DNA from: Afifella aestuarii
GTDB lineage: Bacteria > Pseudomonadota > Alphaproteobacteria > Rhizobiales > Afifellaceae
Assembly (NCBI RefSeq): GCF_004023665.1
Contig: NZ_SAUF01000001.1
Span: 496,001 to 560,000 of the forward strand
DNA: 64,000 nt
Reading direction: 5' to 3'
Shown here: in pieces, positions 48,993 to 58,600 of the stretch
How positions within the stretch are numbered: position 1 is the stretch's first letter
How the letters are laid out: every line of letters begins with the position of its first letter
Program-made: the position numbers and the translations under genes
The notes under the pieces: generated by a model
Database searches by the model: none
What the model saw: only the letters and a program-made list of their open reading frames with translations
What the model was told of the DNA's origin: nothing

Positions 48993-49115
48993 CCATAAGT
49001 AAGAGTTACGGAAACGGCGGGCGCGCCTCCTCTTCCCCCCTTTGCCCCAGCGTCCGCTGTTTCCGTCAACTTTCCAAGCAGCAAGAACAGGCCTCCTCCG
49101 GGAGGCCGTTTTTTT
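48993..49115 (+). ncRNA. candidate EcfG-dependent small RNA
   Basis: From the EcfG-type promoter a transcript would start near 48993. It contains a 17-bp stem (49008-49024 with 49050-49066; only two G-U pairs and no mismatch) holding a 25-base loop (49025-49049) of almost only C and U, including CCTCCTC and six C in a row. About 23 bases on comes a perfect 7-bp terminator stem (49090-49096 with 49101-49107) followed by seven T. No plausible protein is encoded. The loop resembles an anti-Shine-Dalgarno sequence. The layout recalls GsrN of Caulobacter and the C-rich sRNAs of rhizobia and Rhodobacter; homology is not shown. Confidence 0.65.
49090..49115 (+). terminator. intrinsic terminator of the candidate sRNA
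   Basis: GGCCTCC and GGAGGCC pair exactly around a TCCG loop and are followed by G and seven T. It ends any transcript from the EcfG-type promoter before the histidine kinase gene, although read-through would link them. Confidence 0.85.
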
Positions 49116-49216
49116 ATGGTTCGGCTTTCTCTCCTTCGTACCGCCCGGCTTTTTCGAGGTCCCGTCGGACACAGCGAGATGGGTGCCTGCGGTGTAAGGC
49201 CGAGGGCTTTTTTCTT

Positions 49217-50344
49217 GTGGCGAATTATCGCCGCCATGGACGGGAACTTGATGCGCCGCCTATCGTTGTGCCGAGGACCGACCTCCGGTATGACCTGTCT
49301 CATGTATTTTCGGTGTTTTTGGCCGTGACAGCTTCACCGCCTCGCGACAAGGAAGGACGCCCTCTCGGGGCGACGCACGTCGCCAAAGCGGCGCTATGGG
49401 AGCGCTGTGCCAAGCTCCTGCGCGGCTCGCAGATCTCATTGTTTTCTCAAGACGCCGAAGGCCATTTCAACTGGGTCTTCAATTCGCCTGCGGGCTTGAG
49501 CCCCTCCACCGTGCTCGGACGCACCGATGAGGAGGTGCTGCCGCTCGCGGCGGCCGAGCAGCTCGGAGCGGCCAAGGAGGCGGCGATCCAGGAGGGCGAG
49601 ATGCAGCAGGTGGAGCTGTGTCTGCCTTACGGTGACGATCCGCGCTGGTACGACGTGATGCTGGTGCCCGAAGAAGACGAGGACGGCTCGCAGACCGCGA
49701 TCATCGGCGCGGCAATCGACATCACCGAGCGCAAGATCCAGGAAGAGCATCTTCGCATCGTCATGCGCGAGCTCGCGCACCGCTCCAAAAATCTGCTTGC
49801 CGTCATTCAGGGCATCGCGCGGCAGACGGCGGAAAACGCCTCTTCCACGGAGCAATTCGTCAGCCGCTTCAACGGGCGCATCTTTTCCCTGTCGCGCGCG
49901 CATGACGTGCTGACGGAGGCCGACTGGCGCGGGGCGCGCATCTTCGATCTCGTTCGCTCGCAGATTTCGCTTTATGCCGAGCCGCGGCTGAGCCAGGTCG
50001 AGATCACCGGCATCAACGGCTTTCTGCGGCCGAACGCCGCGCAATATCTCGGGCTCGCTCTGCACGAGCTCACCACCAATGCCATCAAATACGGGGCGCT
50101 CGGCACCGACGAAGGGCGTGTCGAGGTCAGCTTCGAGCGGGTGCCGGAAGATGCCGGCCGCTACCGCTTCACCTGGTGCGAGCGCAAAGGTCCGCCGGTG
50201 AAGGAGCCCAAATCGCGAAGCTTCGGCGTCGTCATGCTGTGCAATGTCGTGCCGACGACCGTCGGCGGCGAGGCAGACCTCGTCTTCGATGGCGACGGGC
50301 TGTGCTACGAGCTGACGCTCGCCAAATCGCAACTTATTCCCTGA
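49217..50344 (+). CDS. HWE-family PAS histidine kinase
   Basis: The 375-residue soluble kinase has a PAS domain (about residues 60-175, ending AAIDITERK) and an HWE kinase core: phosphoacceptor His188 in MRELAHRSKNLLAVIQ, the N-box HELTTNAIKYGALG, and the WCER motif (W-x-E) that names the family. HWE kinases phosphorylate PhyR in several alphaproteobacteria, and its position near phyR supports that (inference). GTG at 49217 is used; a GTG at 49325 would leave the PAS intact. Confidence 0.87.
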   Translation: MANYRRHGRELDAPPIVVPRTDLRYDLSHVFSVFLAVTASPPRDKEGRPLGATHVAKAALWERCAKLLRGSQISLFSQDAEGHFNWVFNSPAGLSPSTVLGRTDEEVLPLAAAEQLGAAKEAAIQEGEMQQVELCLPYGDDPRWYDVMLVPEEDEDGSQTAIIGAAIDITERKIQEEHLRIVMRELAHRSKNLLAVIQGIARQTAENASSTEQFVSRFNGRIFSLSRAHDVLTEADWRGARIFDLVRSQISLYAEPRLSQVEITGINGFLRPNAAQYLGLALHELTTNAIKYGALGTDEGRVEVSFERVPEDAGRYRFTWCERKGPPVKEPKSRSFGVVMLCNVVPTTVGGEADLVFDGDGLCYELTLAKSQLIP

Positions 50345-50603
50345 TCGCTCGGTCATGGGCAGTTGGCACGGACCCGTCGGCCTGACAGGCCGGCTCGGCC
50401 GTGAGCACCGGCTGCATCGTCTTCCGACCGGACCGAGGATCTTCTCGCGTCCCTTGCCGCCCGGTGGAACGCGCCTATCGCAAGCGCCCGAGCGGAAGGC
50501 GTGACATCACGGCATGGTCGCTTCCACGCCCGGCATTTGTGAGATCGCGAGCGACCCTATATGCAGGGTCGATAAGAAAACCCCAGGCATTCAGGACGAT
50601 TTC

Positions 50604-51128
50604 ATGGACCAGACGGCGGCGACCGCCATCGACCCGAAGCTTTTCCGCAATGTCATGTCGCGCTTTGCCAGCGGCGTGACCGTGGTTGCCGCCGAGACGG
50701 AGAGCGGTGTGCGGGCCATGACGGCGAACGCGTTTCTGTCGGGTTCTCTCAACCCGCCGCTCACGGTCGTTTCCGTTGCCAAACGCGCCCATATGCATCC
50801 GGTGCTGTCAGAGGCCGAGATCTATTCGATCAGCTTTCTCGCCCGCGAGCAGGAGGATCTGAGCAACCTTTTTGCGGGACGCAAGGTGGAGGGCGCGAAG
50901 GCGGAGTTTTTCGATTTTCACGGCGCCCCCGCGCTCGAGGGCGCTCTCGCCCATATCGCGCTCACGCCGCATGCGGTGCATGAATGCGGCGACCATTCGC
51001 TCTTCCTCGGCGAGGTCCGCGGCATGCAGGCGAAGACCGGGACGCCGCTTCTTTATTACGCTTCAGCCTATCACCACCTTGCGACCGAGCCGGAGAGCGC
51101 GACGCACAAGGTGGCGAATTTCTGGTGA
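50604..51128 (+). CDS. flavin reductase-like FMN-binding protein
   Basis: The 174-residue protein has FRNVMSRFASGVTVVAAET, MTANAFLSGSLNPPLTVVSV and SISFLAREQEDLSNLF, typical of the flavin reductase domain of two-component monooxygenases. It should reduce FMN or FAD with NAD(P)H for a partner enzyme, which is not next to it. ATG at 50604 begins the domain. The 259-base gap upstream shows no clear feature. Confidence 0.88.
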   Translation: MDQTAATAIDPKLFRNVMSRFASGVTVVAAETESGVRAMTANAFLSGSLNPPLTVVSVAKRAHMHPVLSEAEIYSISFLAREQEDLSNLFAGRKVEGAKAEFFDFHGAPALEGALAHIALTPHAVHECGDHSLFLGEVRGMQAKTGTPLLYYASAYHHLATEPESATHKVANFW

Positions 51129-51266
51129 CACAAGGCGGCTGAAGCAGTGGGTTGGCATGGGGAAAGGTCTGTCCGGTAATTTCCCTGCGCAACTTTCCCG
51201 TGCCGCCTTGCCCTTTCTGCCGCTTTCCTCCAATCGGAAGCCGGCATGAGCCCGAAGGAGATGTTG

Positions 51267-52706
51267 ATGAGCGACTGGCCCGTCCACGGCAAGATTACCG
51301 GCCCCATCGTGATGATCGGCTTCGGCTCGATCGGACGCGGGACGCTGCCTCTGATCGAGCGGCATTTCGAGTTCGACAAGGACCGCTTCGTCGTCATCGA
51401 CCCGGTCGACACGGACCGCAAGCTCCTCGACGAGCGCGGCATCGCTTTCATCCAGAAGGAAGTGACGGCGGACAATTATCGCGAGCTTCTGACGCCGCTC
51501 CTGACCAAGGGCGAGGGCCAAGGCTTTTGCGTCAACCTTTCGGTCGATACGTCTTCGCTCGACATCATGAAGCTCTGCCGCGAGATCGGCGTGCTTTATA
51601 TCGACACCGTGGTGGAGCCCTGGCTGGGTTTCTATTTCGACCGCGGCATGGACCAGGCGCAACGCACCAACCATGCGCTGCGCCAGACCGTGCGCGACGA
51701 GAAGGCACGTTCGCCGGGCGGCACGACGGCCGTCTCCTGCTGCGGCGCCAATCCGGGCATGGTGTCTTGGTTCGTGAAGCAGGCGCTCGTCGATCTCGCC
51801 GAGGCGCTGCAACTCACTTATGAAGAGCCGTCGCAGGACGATCGCGCCGGCTGGGCGAAGCTGATGCGCGATGTCGGCGTCAAAGGCATCCATATCGCCG
51901 AGCGCGACACGCAGCGTGCCAAGCATCCGAAGCCGATGAACGTCTTCTGGAACACCTGGTCGGTGGAAGGCTTCATTTCGGAAGGCATGCAGCCGGCCGA
52001 GCTCGGCTGGGGCACGCATGAAAAATGGACGCCCGAGAATATGCGGGCGCAGCAGACGGGCTGCCAATCGGCCCGTTTCATGCTGCAGCCGGGCGCCAAT
52101 ACCCGTGTCCGCACCTGGTGCCCGACGCCGGGCGCGCAGTACGGCTTCCTCGTCACCCACAATGAATCGGTGTCGATCTCCGATTATTTTACGATCGGCG
52201 AGGGGCTCGAACCGGAATACCGGCCGACGGTGCATTACGCCTATCACCCGGCGAACGACGCCGTTCTGTCGCTGCATGAAATGTTCGGCCAGGCCGGTCA
52301 GGCGCAGCCGAAGCACCATATCCTCGACGAGGATGAGATCGAGGACGGTATCGACGAGCTCGGCGTGCTGCTCTACGGCCACAAGAAGAACGCCTATTGG
52401 TACGGCTCGCGGCTTTCCATCGAGGAGACGCGCGATATCGCTCCCTATCAGAACGCGACCGGCCTGCAGGTGACCTCGGCCGTGCTCGCCGGCATGGTGT
52501 GGGCGCTGGAACATCCTGAAGCCGGCATCGTGGAGGCCGACGAGATGGATTTCCGCCGCTGCCTCGAGGTGCAGCTTCCCTATCTCGGGCCCGTCGAAGG
52601 CCATTACACCGACTGGACGCCGTTGACGGACCGGCCCGGGCTCTTCCCGGAAGACATCGACGACAGCGATCCCTGGCAGTTCCGCAACGTGCTCGTGCAC
52701 GGATAA
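51267..52706 (+). CDS. hss: homospermidine synthase
   Basis: The 479-residue protein has IVMIGFGSIGRGTLPLI (NAD-binding Rossmann), SVDTSSLDIMKLC, DTVVEPWLGFYFD, and CCGANPGMVSWFVKQAL, with the saccharopine-dehydrogenase-like C-terminal domain, matching bacterial homospermidine synthase. It makes sym-homospermidine from putrescine using NAD as a redox carrier. ATG at 51267 is preceded by GAAGGAG; the 51246 start lies before that site. A strong terminator follows. Confidence 0.95.
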   Translation: MSDWPVHGKITGPIVMIGFGSIGRGTLPLIERHFEFDKDRFVVIDPVDTDRKLLDERGIAFIQKEVTADNYRELLTPLLTKGEGQGFCVNLSVDTSSLDIMKLCREIGVLYIDTVVEPWLGFYFDRGMDQAQRTNHALRQTVRDEKARSPGGTTAVSCCGANPGMVSWFVKQALVDLAEALQLTYEEPSQDDRAGWAKLMRDVGVKGIHIAERDTQRAKHPKPMNVFWNTWSVEGFISEGMQPAELGWGTHEKWTPENMRAQQTGCQSARFMLQPGANTRVRTWCPTPGAQYGFLVTHNESVSISDYFTIGEGLEPEYRPTVHYAYHPANDAVLSLHEMFGQAGQAQPKHHILDEDEIEDGIDELGVLLYGHKKNAYWYGSRLSIEETRDIAPYQNATGLQVTSAVLAGMVWALEHPEAGIVEADEMDFRRCLEVQLPYLGPVEGHYTDWTPLTDRPGLFPEDIDDSDPWQFRNVLVHG

Positions 52707-52732
52707 GCGGCACGCACTCTTCGGCAAGAAAC

Positions 52733-52762
52733 AAGGCGGTCGCTCCGGCGGCCGCCTTTTTG
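52733..52762 (+). terminator. intrinsic terminator of hss
   Basis: AAGGCGGTCGC (52733-52743) and GCGGCCGCCTT (52748-52758) pair with one G-U, around a 4-base loop, and are followed by T residues. It lies 27 bases past the hss stop. Confidence 0.85.
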
Positions 52763-52800
52763 TTTGGTCGGGGGCCGCGTTTCGGCGAGGCGCAGGAGAC

Positions 52801-52829
52801 TTGTTCTGTAACACTCAGGGTTATATATC
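52801..52829 (+). promoter_or_regulatory. promoter/operator of the HigBA-type pair
   Basis: TTGTTC at 52801-52806 and TATATC at 52824-52829, 17 bases apart, lie in an AT-rich stretch unlike its surroundings. Between the boxes TGTAAC and GGTTATA form an imperfect inverted repeat where an antitoxin could bind. Confidence 0.45.
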
Positions 52830-52863
52830 GTTTCCTGGTTGGGGGATGGCCGGGTGTGCCGGC

Positions 52864-53244
52864 ATGAAGGTTTTCAAGAACAAGTGGTTCGCTCGATTTG
52901 CTCGGAATGAAGCGATCGAAGACGAAGTCCTTTGCGCAACGGTTGCCTATCTGGAGAGGGGTTTAATCGACGCTGATCTGGGGGGCGGGGTGATCAAGCA
53001 AAGGCTGGCTCGTCCGCAGGGAGGCAAGTCTGGAGGCTTTCGAACGATCCTCTTATTTCGTTGCGGTGATCGGGCGATATTCGTTTACGCTTTTGCCAAG
53101 AGCCGTCGTGCCAACCTGCGGAGAGACGAAGTCGTTGCTTTCAAGCGGCTTGCTTCCGAGTTTCTGAAATATGACGCAGCAGCCCTGGCAAAGGCCGTCG
53201 CGTCCGGTGCCCTGATCGAGGTTCTTTGTGATGAAATCGGCTGA
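52864..53244 (+). CDS. RelE/HigB-type toxin (PF06296-like)
   Basis: The 126-residue protein reads KVFKNKWFARFARNEAI, then YLERGLIDADLGGGVIKQRLARPQGGKSGGFRTILLFRCGDRAIFVYAFAKS, which matches the PF06296 RelE-like family that cuts mRNA on the ribosome. The HTH antitoxin follows with a 14-base overlap, the toxin-first order of HigBA systems. ATG at 52864 fits the family N-terminus; upstream in-frame starts are weaker. Confidence 0.85.
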   Translation: MKVFKNKWFARFARNEAIEDEVLCATVAYLERGLIDADLGGGVIKQRLARPQGGKSGGFRTILLFRCGDRAIFVYAFAKSRRANLRRDEVVAFKRLASEFLKYDAAALAKAVASGALIEVLCDEIG

Positions 53245-53557
53245 CGACACGTATCGAAGCGATGCTTTCGCTGCCGTGCACGAGACGGCGTCGGACCTTC
53301 ATGAGGCGGGCCTCATGGACAAAGAGACCCTGCGTGGTTTCGACATGCTTTGTCTGACACCTGTGAAGGCGCTTTCTCCCGACGAGATCAAAGCGCTGCG
53401 CGAGCGTGAACGGGTGAGCCAGGCGGTCTTCGCGCGCTATCTCAACGTGACGGCGGGTCTCGTCAGTCAATGGGAGCGTGGCGAAAAGAAACCTGCAGGT
53501 CCATCTCTCAAGCTCCTGAGCCTCGTTCGAAACCGCGGTCTGCGAGCGATCGCTTAG
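53231..53557 (+). CDS. HTH antitoxin/transcriptional regulator (NadS/HigA-like)
   Basis: The 108-residue protein has LTPVKALSPDEIKALRERERVSQAVFARYLNVTAGLVSQWERGEKKPAG, a Cro/C1-type helix-turn-helix (about residues 50-95). It should neutralise the toxin upstream and repress the shared promoter. ATG at 53231 and GTG at 53228 are adjacent; the ATG is chosen. It ends 28 bases before the convergent pbpC stop. Confidence 0.87.
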   Translation: MKSADDTYRSDAFAAVHETASDLHEAGLMDKETLRGFDMLCLTPVKALSPDEIKALRERERVSQAVFARYLNVTAGLVSQWERGEKKPAGPSLKLLSLVRNRGLRAIA

Positions 53558-53585
53558 CCTGGCGGAGAGCTGCGCGGCGGCTTTC

Positions 53586-55694
53586 CTATTGCAGGAAGAC
53601 GCGGACGGAGGCGCCTTTGCCGGTTCGGTCGAGCACCGTGACATCGGCAAAACCCGGACCGTCCGGCTCAAAGAAGAGCTCGCGACGAAAGGCGGTGCTG
53701 CCGACCGGGCGACCATTGACGAACCAGGTGAAGGGCGGCGCGCCGTCGCGGAGTTTCACGGCGAGCGCTTCGCCATGGCCCTTACCATGTTGGTCGGCGA
53801 GGCCGAGATCGATGCGGGCACCGTCGGGCGGAAAGGCGATTTCGGGCCCTGGCGTGCCCGGACGAGCGGTGCGGGCGACATGGCGGAGCGGCGGCGGGAG
53901 ATCGGCCGTCGCCACATCGAGAAGGTTCGGCGGGGCGGCGCGCAGGCGTCTGGTGGGCCCGAGGCGGGCGAAGGCTTCCAGCATGATCGGGGCCGCAGCC
54001 TCGATTCCGACGAGGCCCGGAACGGGGGTCGCATCGGCGCGGCCGGCCCAGACGCCGATCACGTGGTTTCCGTCGAAGCCGACCGCCCAGGCGTCGCGGT
54101 AGCCATACGAGGTGCCGGTCTTGAAGGCGATGTTGTCGGCCTTGGCGCCGAGCGGCGTCGGCGCGCCGGCGAGGATGTCTGAGACCTGCCAGGCCGCTGC
54201 CTCGGAGAGGACCCGGCCGAGCGGTTTGCCCGTCGCGGCTCCCGTCTGGCCCTTTTCCTCCGTCAACGAAATGGCGCGCCCGCCGCGGGCGATCGCCGCC
54301 GACAAAGTGACGAGATCGCGGAGCGTGACGCCGAGCCCGCCAAGGCCGATCGCAAGGCCCGGCGGCGAGACGTCGGACAAAGCGGGGCGCACGCCGGCGC
54401 GGCGCATGCGGGCGAGAAGCCGCGCCGGGCCGACCTCTTCCAGAAGCGTGATCGCCGGCACATTCAGAGACAATTGCAGGGCGCGGCGCACGGTGACGGT
54501 GCCCCGGTATTCGCCGTCGAAGCTCGACGGCGTGTAGCCTGAAAAGGCGCTCGGACGGTCGTCGATCAGGCTTTCGGGATGGGCGAGACCGAGCTCGAAG
54601 GAGAGGCCATAGATCAAGGGCTTCAAGGTGGAGCCCGGCGAGCGCTCGCGCTCCGTCATGTCGATGAAGCCGGCGCGGGCGAAATCGAGCGGATCGGAGG
54701 AGCCGACAGAGGCCAGAATCTCGCCGGTGCGGTGGTCGGCGACGAGGATGGCGACGCTCGTCTTGCGCCCGAGTGTCTTTGCCGCCTTGTGCGCCAGAGC
54801 CTCAAGGCGCGCCTGCGCATCCGCATCGATCGAAAGCGCGACGACGGGAGGCGCGTCGGCGCGATGGGCGAGGCGGTTCGCGAGATGGGCCGCGAGCATC
54901 GGGAAGGGATGGCGCGTGTCCGGCGAGGCTTCGGTGCGCGCCTGGCGGGCGATTTCGGGGCGGAGTGCGCCGGCCTTGGCCGCGCGGGCGAGCACACGGT
55001 CGCGCGCCTCTTTTGCCCGCTTCGGAAAACGGTCCGGCCGGCGGGCTTCCGGCGATTGCGGGATGGCGACGAGAAGCGCGGCCTCGGCCGCGGTCAGACG
55101 GCGCGGCTCCTTGCCGAAATAGGCGAGCGAGGCGGCGCGCACGCCTTCGATATTGCCGCCATAGGGGGCGAGCAGGAGATAGAGGTCGAGGATCTCGTCT
55201 TTCGACAGGCGCGTCTCAAGGGCGCGCGCCAGGAGGATCTGGTGCGCCTTGCCGGCGAGGTTGCGCGTGTCGTCGCCGCCGAGAAGCCGTGCCACCTGCA
55301 TGGTGAGCGTCGAGCCGCCGGAGACAATGCGCCCGTGGCGCAGCATCTGCCAGAAGGCGCGGCCCATCGCGGCCATATCGACGCCGTGATGGGCGAAGAA
55401 GCGCTTGTCCTCATAGGCGAGAAGGAGACGGGTGAAGAGAGGGTCGACATCACCTTTCACTGCGTCGAGACGCCAGATGCCGTCCGCCACCGGGAAGGGG
55501 CGGAGCAGCGTGCCGTTGCGGTCGACGACGAGCTGCGAGGTCGGCGGGTAAAGGTCGGGCAGAGGCGTGAGATGCACTGCGAGCCGCAGGCCCGCGGGCG
55601 CTGCGAGCGCGAGGGCGCAGGCAAGCGCGAGGCCGATGCCGAGGCGGCGTCGTCCCCGGCGACGGCCGCGCGTATGGGGGCCGTTCTCGCTCAG
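53586..55694 (-). CDS. pbpC: penicillin-binding protein 1C, apparent CTG start
   Basis: The protein of about 702 residues has a basic N-terminus and membrane anchor (about residues 18-38), a GT51 glycosyltransferase (LLLAYEDKRFFAHHGVD, catalytic Glu95, and GGSTLTMQVARLL) and a transpeptidase with SxxK Ser355 (PGSTLKP), then a BiPBP_C-like domain. The GTG at 55577 would omit the membrane anchor. The frame is open upstream with no ATG, GTG or TTG before it reaches a CTG at 55694 that overlaps the macroglobulin stop by CTGA and has GGAGG 10 bases upstream, so I extend to that CTG. Confidence 0.85.
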   Translation of the reverse strand: MSENGPHTRGRRRGRRRLGIGLALACALALAAPAGLRLAVHLTPLPDLYPPTSQLVVDRNGTLLRPFPVADGIWRLDAVKGDVDPLFTRLLLAYEDKRFFAHHGVDMAAMGRAFWQMLRHGRIVSGGSTLTMQVARLLGGDDTRNLAGKAHQILLARALETRLSKDEILDLYLLLAPYGGNIEGVRAASLAYFGKEPRRLTAAEAALLVAIPQSPEARRPDRFPKRAKEARDRVLARAAKAGALRPEIARQARTEASPDTRHPFPMLAAHLANRLAHRADAPPVVALSIDADAQARLEALAHKAAKTLGRKTSVAILVADHRTGEILASVGSSDPLDFARAGFIDMTERERSPGSTLKPLIYGLSFELGLAHPESLIDDRPSAFSGYTPSSFDGEYRGTVTVRRALQLSLNVPAITLLEEVGPARLLARMRRAGVRPALSDVSPPGLAIGLGGLGVTLRDLVTLSAAIARGGRAISLTEEKGQTGAATGKPLGRVLSEAAAWQVSDILAGAPTPLGAKADNIAFKTGTSYGYRDAWAVGFDGNHVIGVWAGRADATPVPGLVGIEAAAPIMLEAFARLGPTRRLRAAPPNLLDVATADLPPPLRHVARTARPGTPGPEIAFPPDGARIDLGLADQHGKGHGEALAVKLRDGAPPFTWFVNGRPVGSTAFRRELFFEPDGPGFADVTVLDRTGKGASVRVFLQ

Positions 55695-58600
55695 CGCAGC
55701 GGCCCCTCCACATGCACGCGGCTGGCCTCGGTGCGGGCACGAAGCTCCGGCTCGTACATGTCTTCGATGGTGGCGGCCGGCTGCACGAAATCGCCTGGCG
55801 AGACGGCGCGAACCATGTAGGCGAGGCTGAAGCGGGTTTGATCGTCGGGCTGGCGATCGAGGGCCGCCACGAAGCGATCGGAGCGGAATTCGACATGCGC
55901 CGGCTCTGTCGACAGATCGAGCCAGTCGAGGGTGCCGACATCGCCGGAACGCAGGATGTTCGGATTGTCGATCTCAAAACCCGCCGGCAGCGGATCGTCG
56001 AGGATGAGATGGCCGGAGCCCGTCTTTTCGGCGGTGACGGTCAGAACGACGACGAGGCGGTCGCCCTGCGCCACATGGCTCGGATCGAGAGGATCCCCTT
56101 CGAGCGTGAAGGTTTCGCGCGCGATCAGATAGCCATTGCCGGAGGCGGGTTCGGGCGAGGCCGGCTTGCCGGTCGCACTGATCGCCACATCGACGGGCGA
56201 GTCGGCGAGATTGGCGATTTTCGGTCCCTCGCCTTGCAGGGCGTCTTCCTCGATCATCGTCGACATCGGCCCGTCATAGCGTTTGCCTGCGACCTCGAGT
56301 TCCGGCCGGGCGGCGCTTTGCATCAGCGCATGGGCGGCCATCAGCGACCAGGCGTCTTCCTGCGTACTGGTGCGCTTTTCCTCGGCGCGCCGGTCGGCGA
56401 CGAAATTGGCGAGAAGCGGCAGATCGACGGAATCGGCGCTCGTCTCGGAGGCGAGGGTCAGGATTGCCGCGCCGTCGCGGAGCTTGGAGCCGTAATCGCT
56501 GCGCCGCTGATCCGATGCGGCGTACTCAAGCTCGGACACCGCGCGCCGGAAGACCGTCTGCGACAGGCTGCGATCGCCATAAAGGGCAAGGCCCGCGCCG
56601 ATCTGCGCCTTGGCGAGCGGGGTGGCGAAATCACCGAGCTTCGTCTCGGCGTAATAGCGGAGGTCGCCGATCGCGGCGCGGCCGTTTTGCGCGAGCACAT
56701 AAAGCGCATAGGCGATGTCTTCGCCGCCATCTGAGAAGTCGGAGGCATAGGCGATGCGGTTCTTCAGATTGTCGAGCGCGATCGTGAAGGCCGTCTCGGG
56801 AACCTCGTGGCCGGCGCGGCGAGCGCGGGTCAGGAAATCGCTCACATAGGCATCGAGCCAGAGATCGTCGGAGCCCGGACCCCAGAGGCCGAAGCCGCCG
56901 CTGGCGCTTTGATAGGCGAGGACCGATTCGATCGCCTTATCGATGCGCTTGTCGGTTTCCGCATCGCTGCCGAGGCCGGCGGCAACCGCGACGTCGTTGA
57001 GATAAACGAGCGGCAGAGCGCGGCTCGTCAGCTGTTCGGCGCAGCCATAGGGATAGCGGTCGAGTTTTCGCAGGATCTGCGGCACGTCGATGCGACCGGC
57101 TCCGGAGGCGGAGACGCGCACCTTGCCCGAACCCGGGACGAGGCCGTCGAGAAGATCGGACGAGAGATCGACCGATCCGCTCGGCGCGAGCGTGACGAAG
57201 GAGGTGCGGACGACTTCCGGCGTCGCATCGCGAACGGTGAGCGCCAGATCCTTTTCCAGAACCTCGCCCGACGGTGTGGTGAGGCGGACCGAAAGGGTCG
57301 CATCGCCTTCCTTGCCGGCCGTCACCGGCAGGAGGAGCTGGCTGCGGGCGCTCTCGGCGAGGTCCGTCTCGACGGGGGAGCCTGCGACGCTCACGATCTC
57401 GTCGTCGCTGCTTGCGACCTCGACCGAAACGGGCCCGGCGGGGCCTTCCACATGGGTGAGATCGAGCGCGAGGCGGGACTGGTCGCCCGGCGCCATGAAT
57501 TGCGGCAGGGCGGTCGAAACCACCACGGGGTCGCGGATGAGGACGTCGTTTTCGGCATGGCCGACGCCCTTTTCACCCCAGGCGAGGGCCATCAGGCGCA
57601 CGGTGCCGTTGAAATCGCCGATCGGCACGGAGACCGTTACCTTGCCGTCCGGCCCGGCTTTCACGATGCCGGAATGCCAGGCGACGAGGTTCTCGGTCGG
57701 CGCGGGGCCCTCGAAGCGGGCGAGTGCCGCATCGCCACCGGTGCGGACACGGCCCGGTGCGCCCTGGAAACGGTCGATCAGGGACGAATAGATGTCGCGG
57801 ATTTCAACGCCGAGACGGCGCTGGCCGAGATAATAGCTTTCCGGATCGGGCGTTTCGAAGCCGGTCAGGTTGAGGATGCCGAGATCGACGGCGGCGAGCG
57901 TCACATAGGCTTCTTCGCCCTCGGCAAGGTCGGCGATCTCCACGCTCGCCTCGAAAGCCTGGCGCGGTTTGGCGCTTTCGGGCGCGTCGATGGTGACGGC
58001 AAGCCGCTGCGCGGGATTTTCGACGCCCGCCCAGGACAGGCCGAGGGCACGCGCCGGCATGCGCTTCGCTTCGAGATCCATCGGGCGGTAGAGCGCGGCC
58101 GTCACATAGGCGCCCGCACCCCAGTCTTCCGTCACGGGAAGTTCGATTTCCGTGGAGCCTTCTGACACCTCGACGGATTTCGTCGTCACGATGCGGTCGT
58201 CGATCACCATCACCTGGGCGATGCCGGCAAAGCGCGGCTCCAGATGCACCGTCGCGGTGTCGCCGATGCGGTAGCGTTCCTTGTCGAGTGAGAGCTTCAG
58301 GAATTCCGGCGTTTCGAGCGTCTTCGGGGCGGAATACCAGCCGGCCTCGAAGGTCATGCTGGCGGGAAGGAGCGAGCCGTCCGCCTTGGCGATTTCAAGC
58401 TCGTACTTGCCCCATTCGACATCGGCCGCAATCTTGGCCGGGTCCTCGGCGGAGATCGAGACATTGCCGCTCGCCACGCGCTGGCGCGTCTCGATCGTCT
58501 CGTAGTTCCAGCGCCCGCCGGACCGGTACCATTGGTAATTCGTGTCGATCTTGGAGAGGGTCCAGCTGAGGCCGTCGGCGGCGATCCGCGATCCGTCCTC

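Noticed and set aside
49116-49328. 70-residue plus-strand frame after the sRNA terminator
   Set aside because: It has no ribosome site, no family features, and overlaps the histidine kinase start in another frame.
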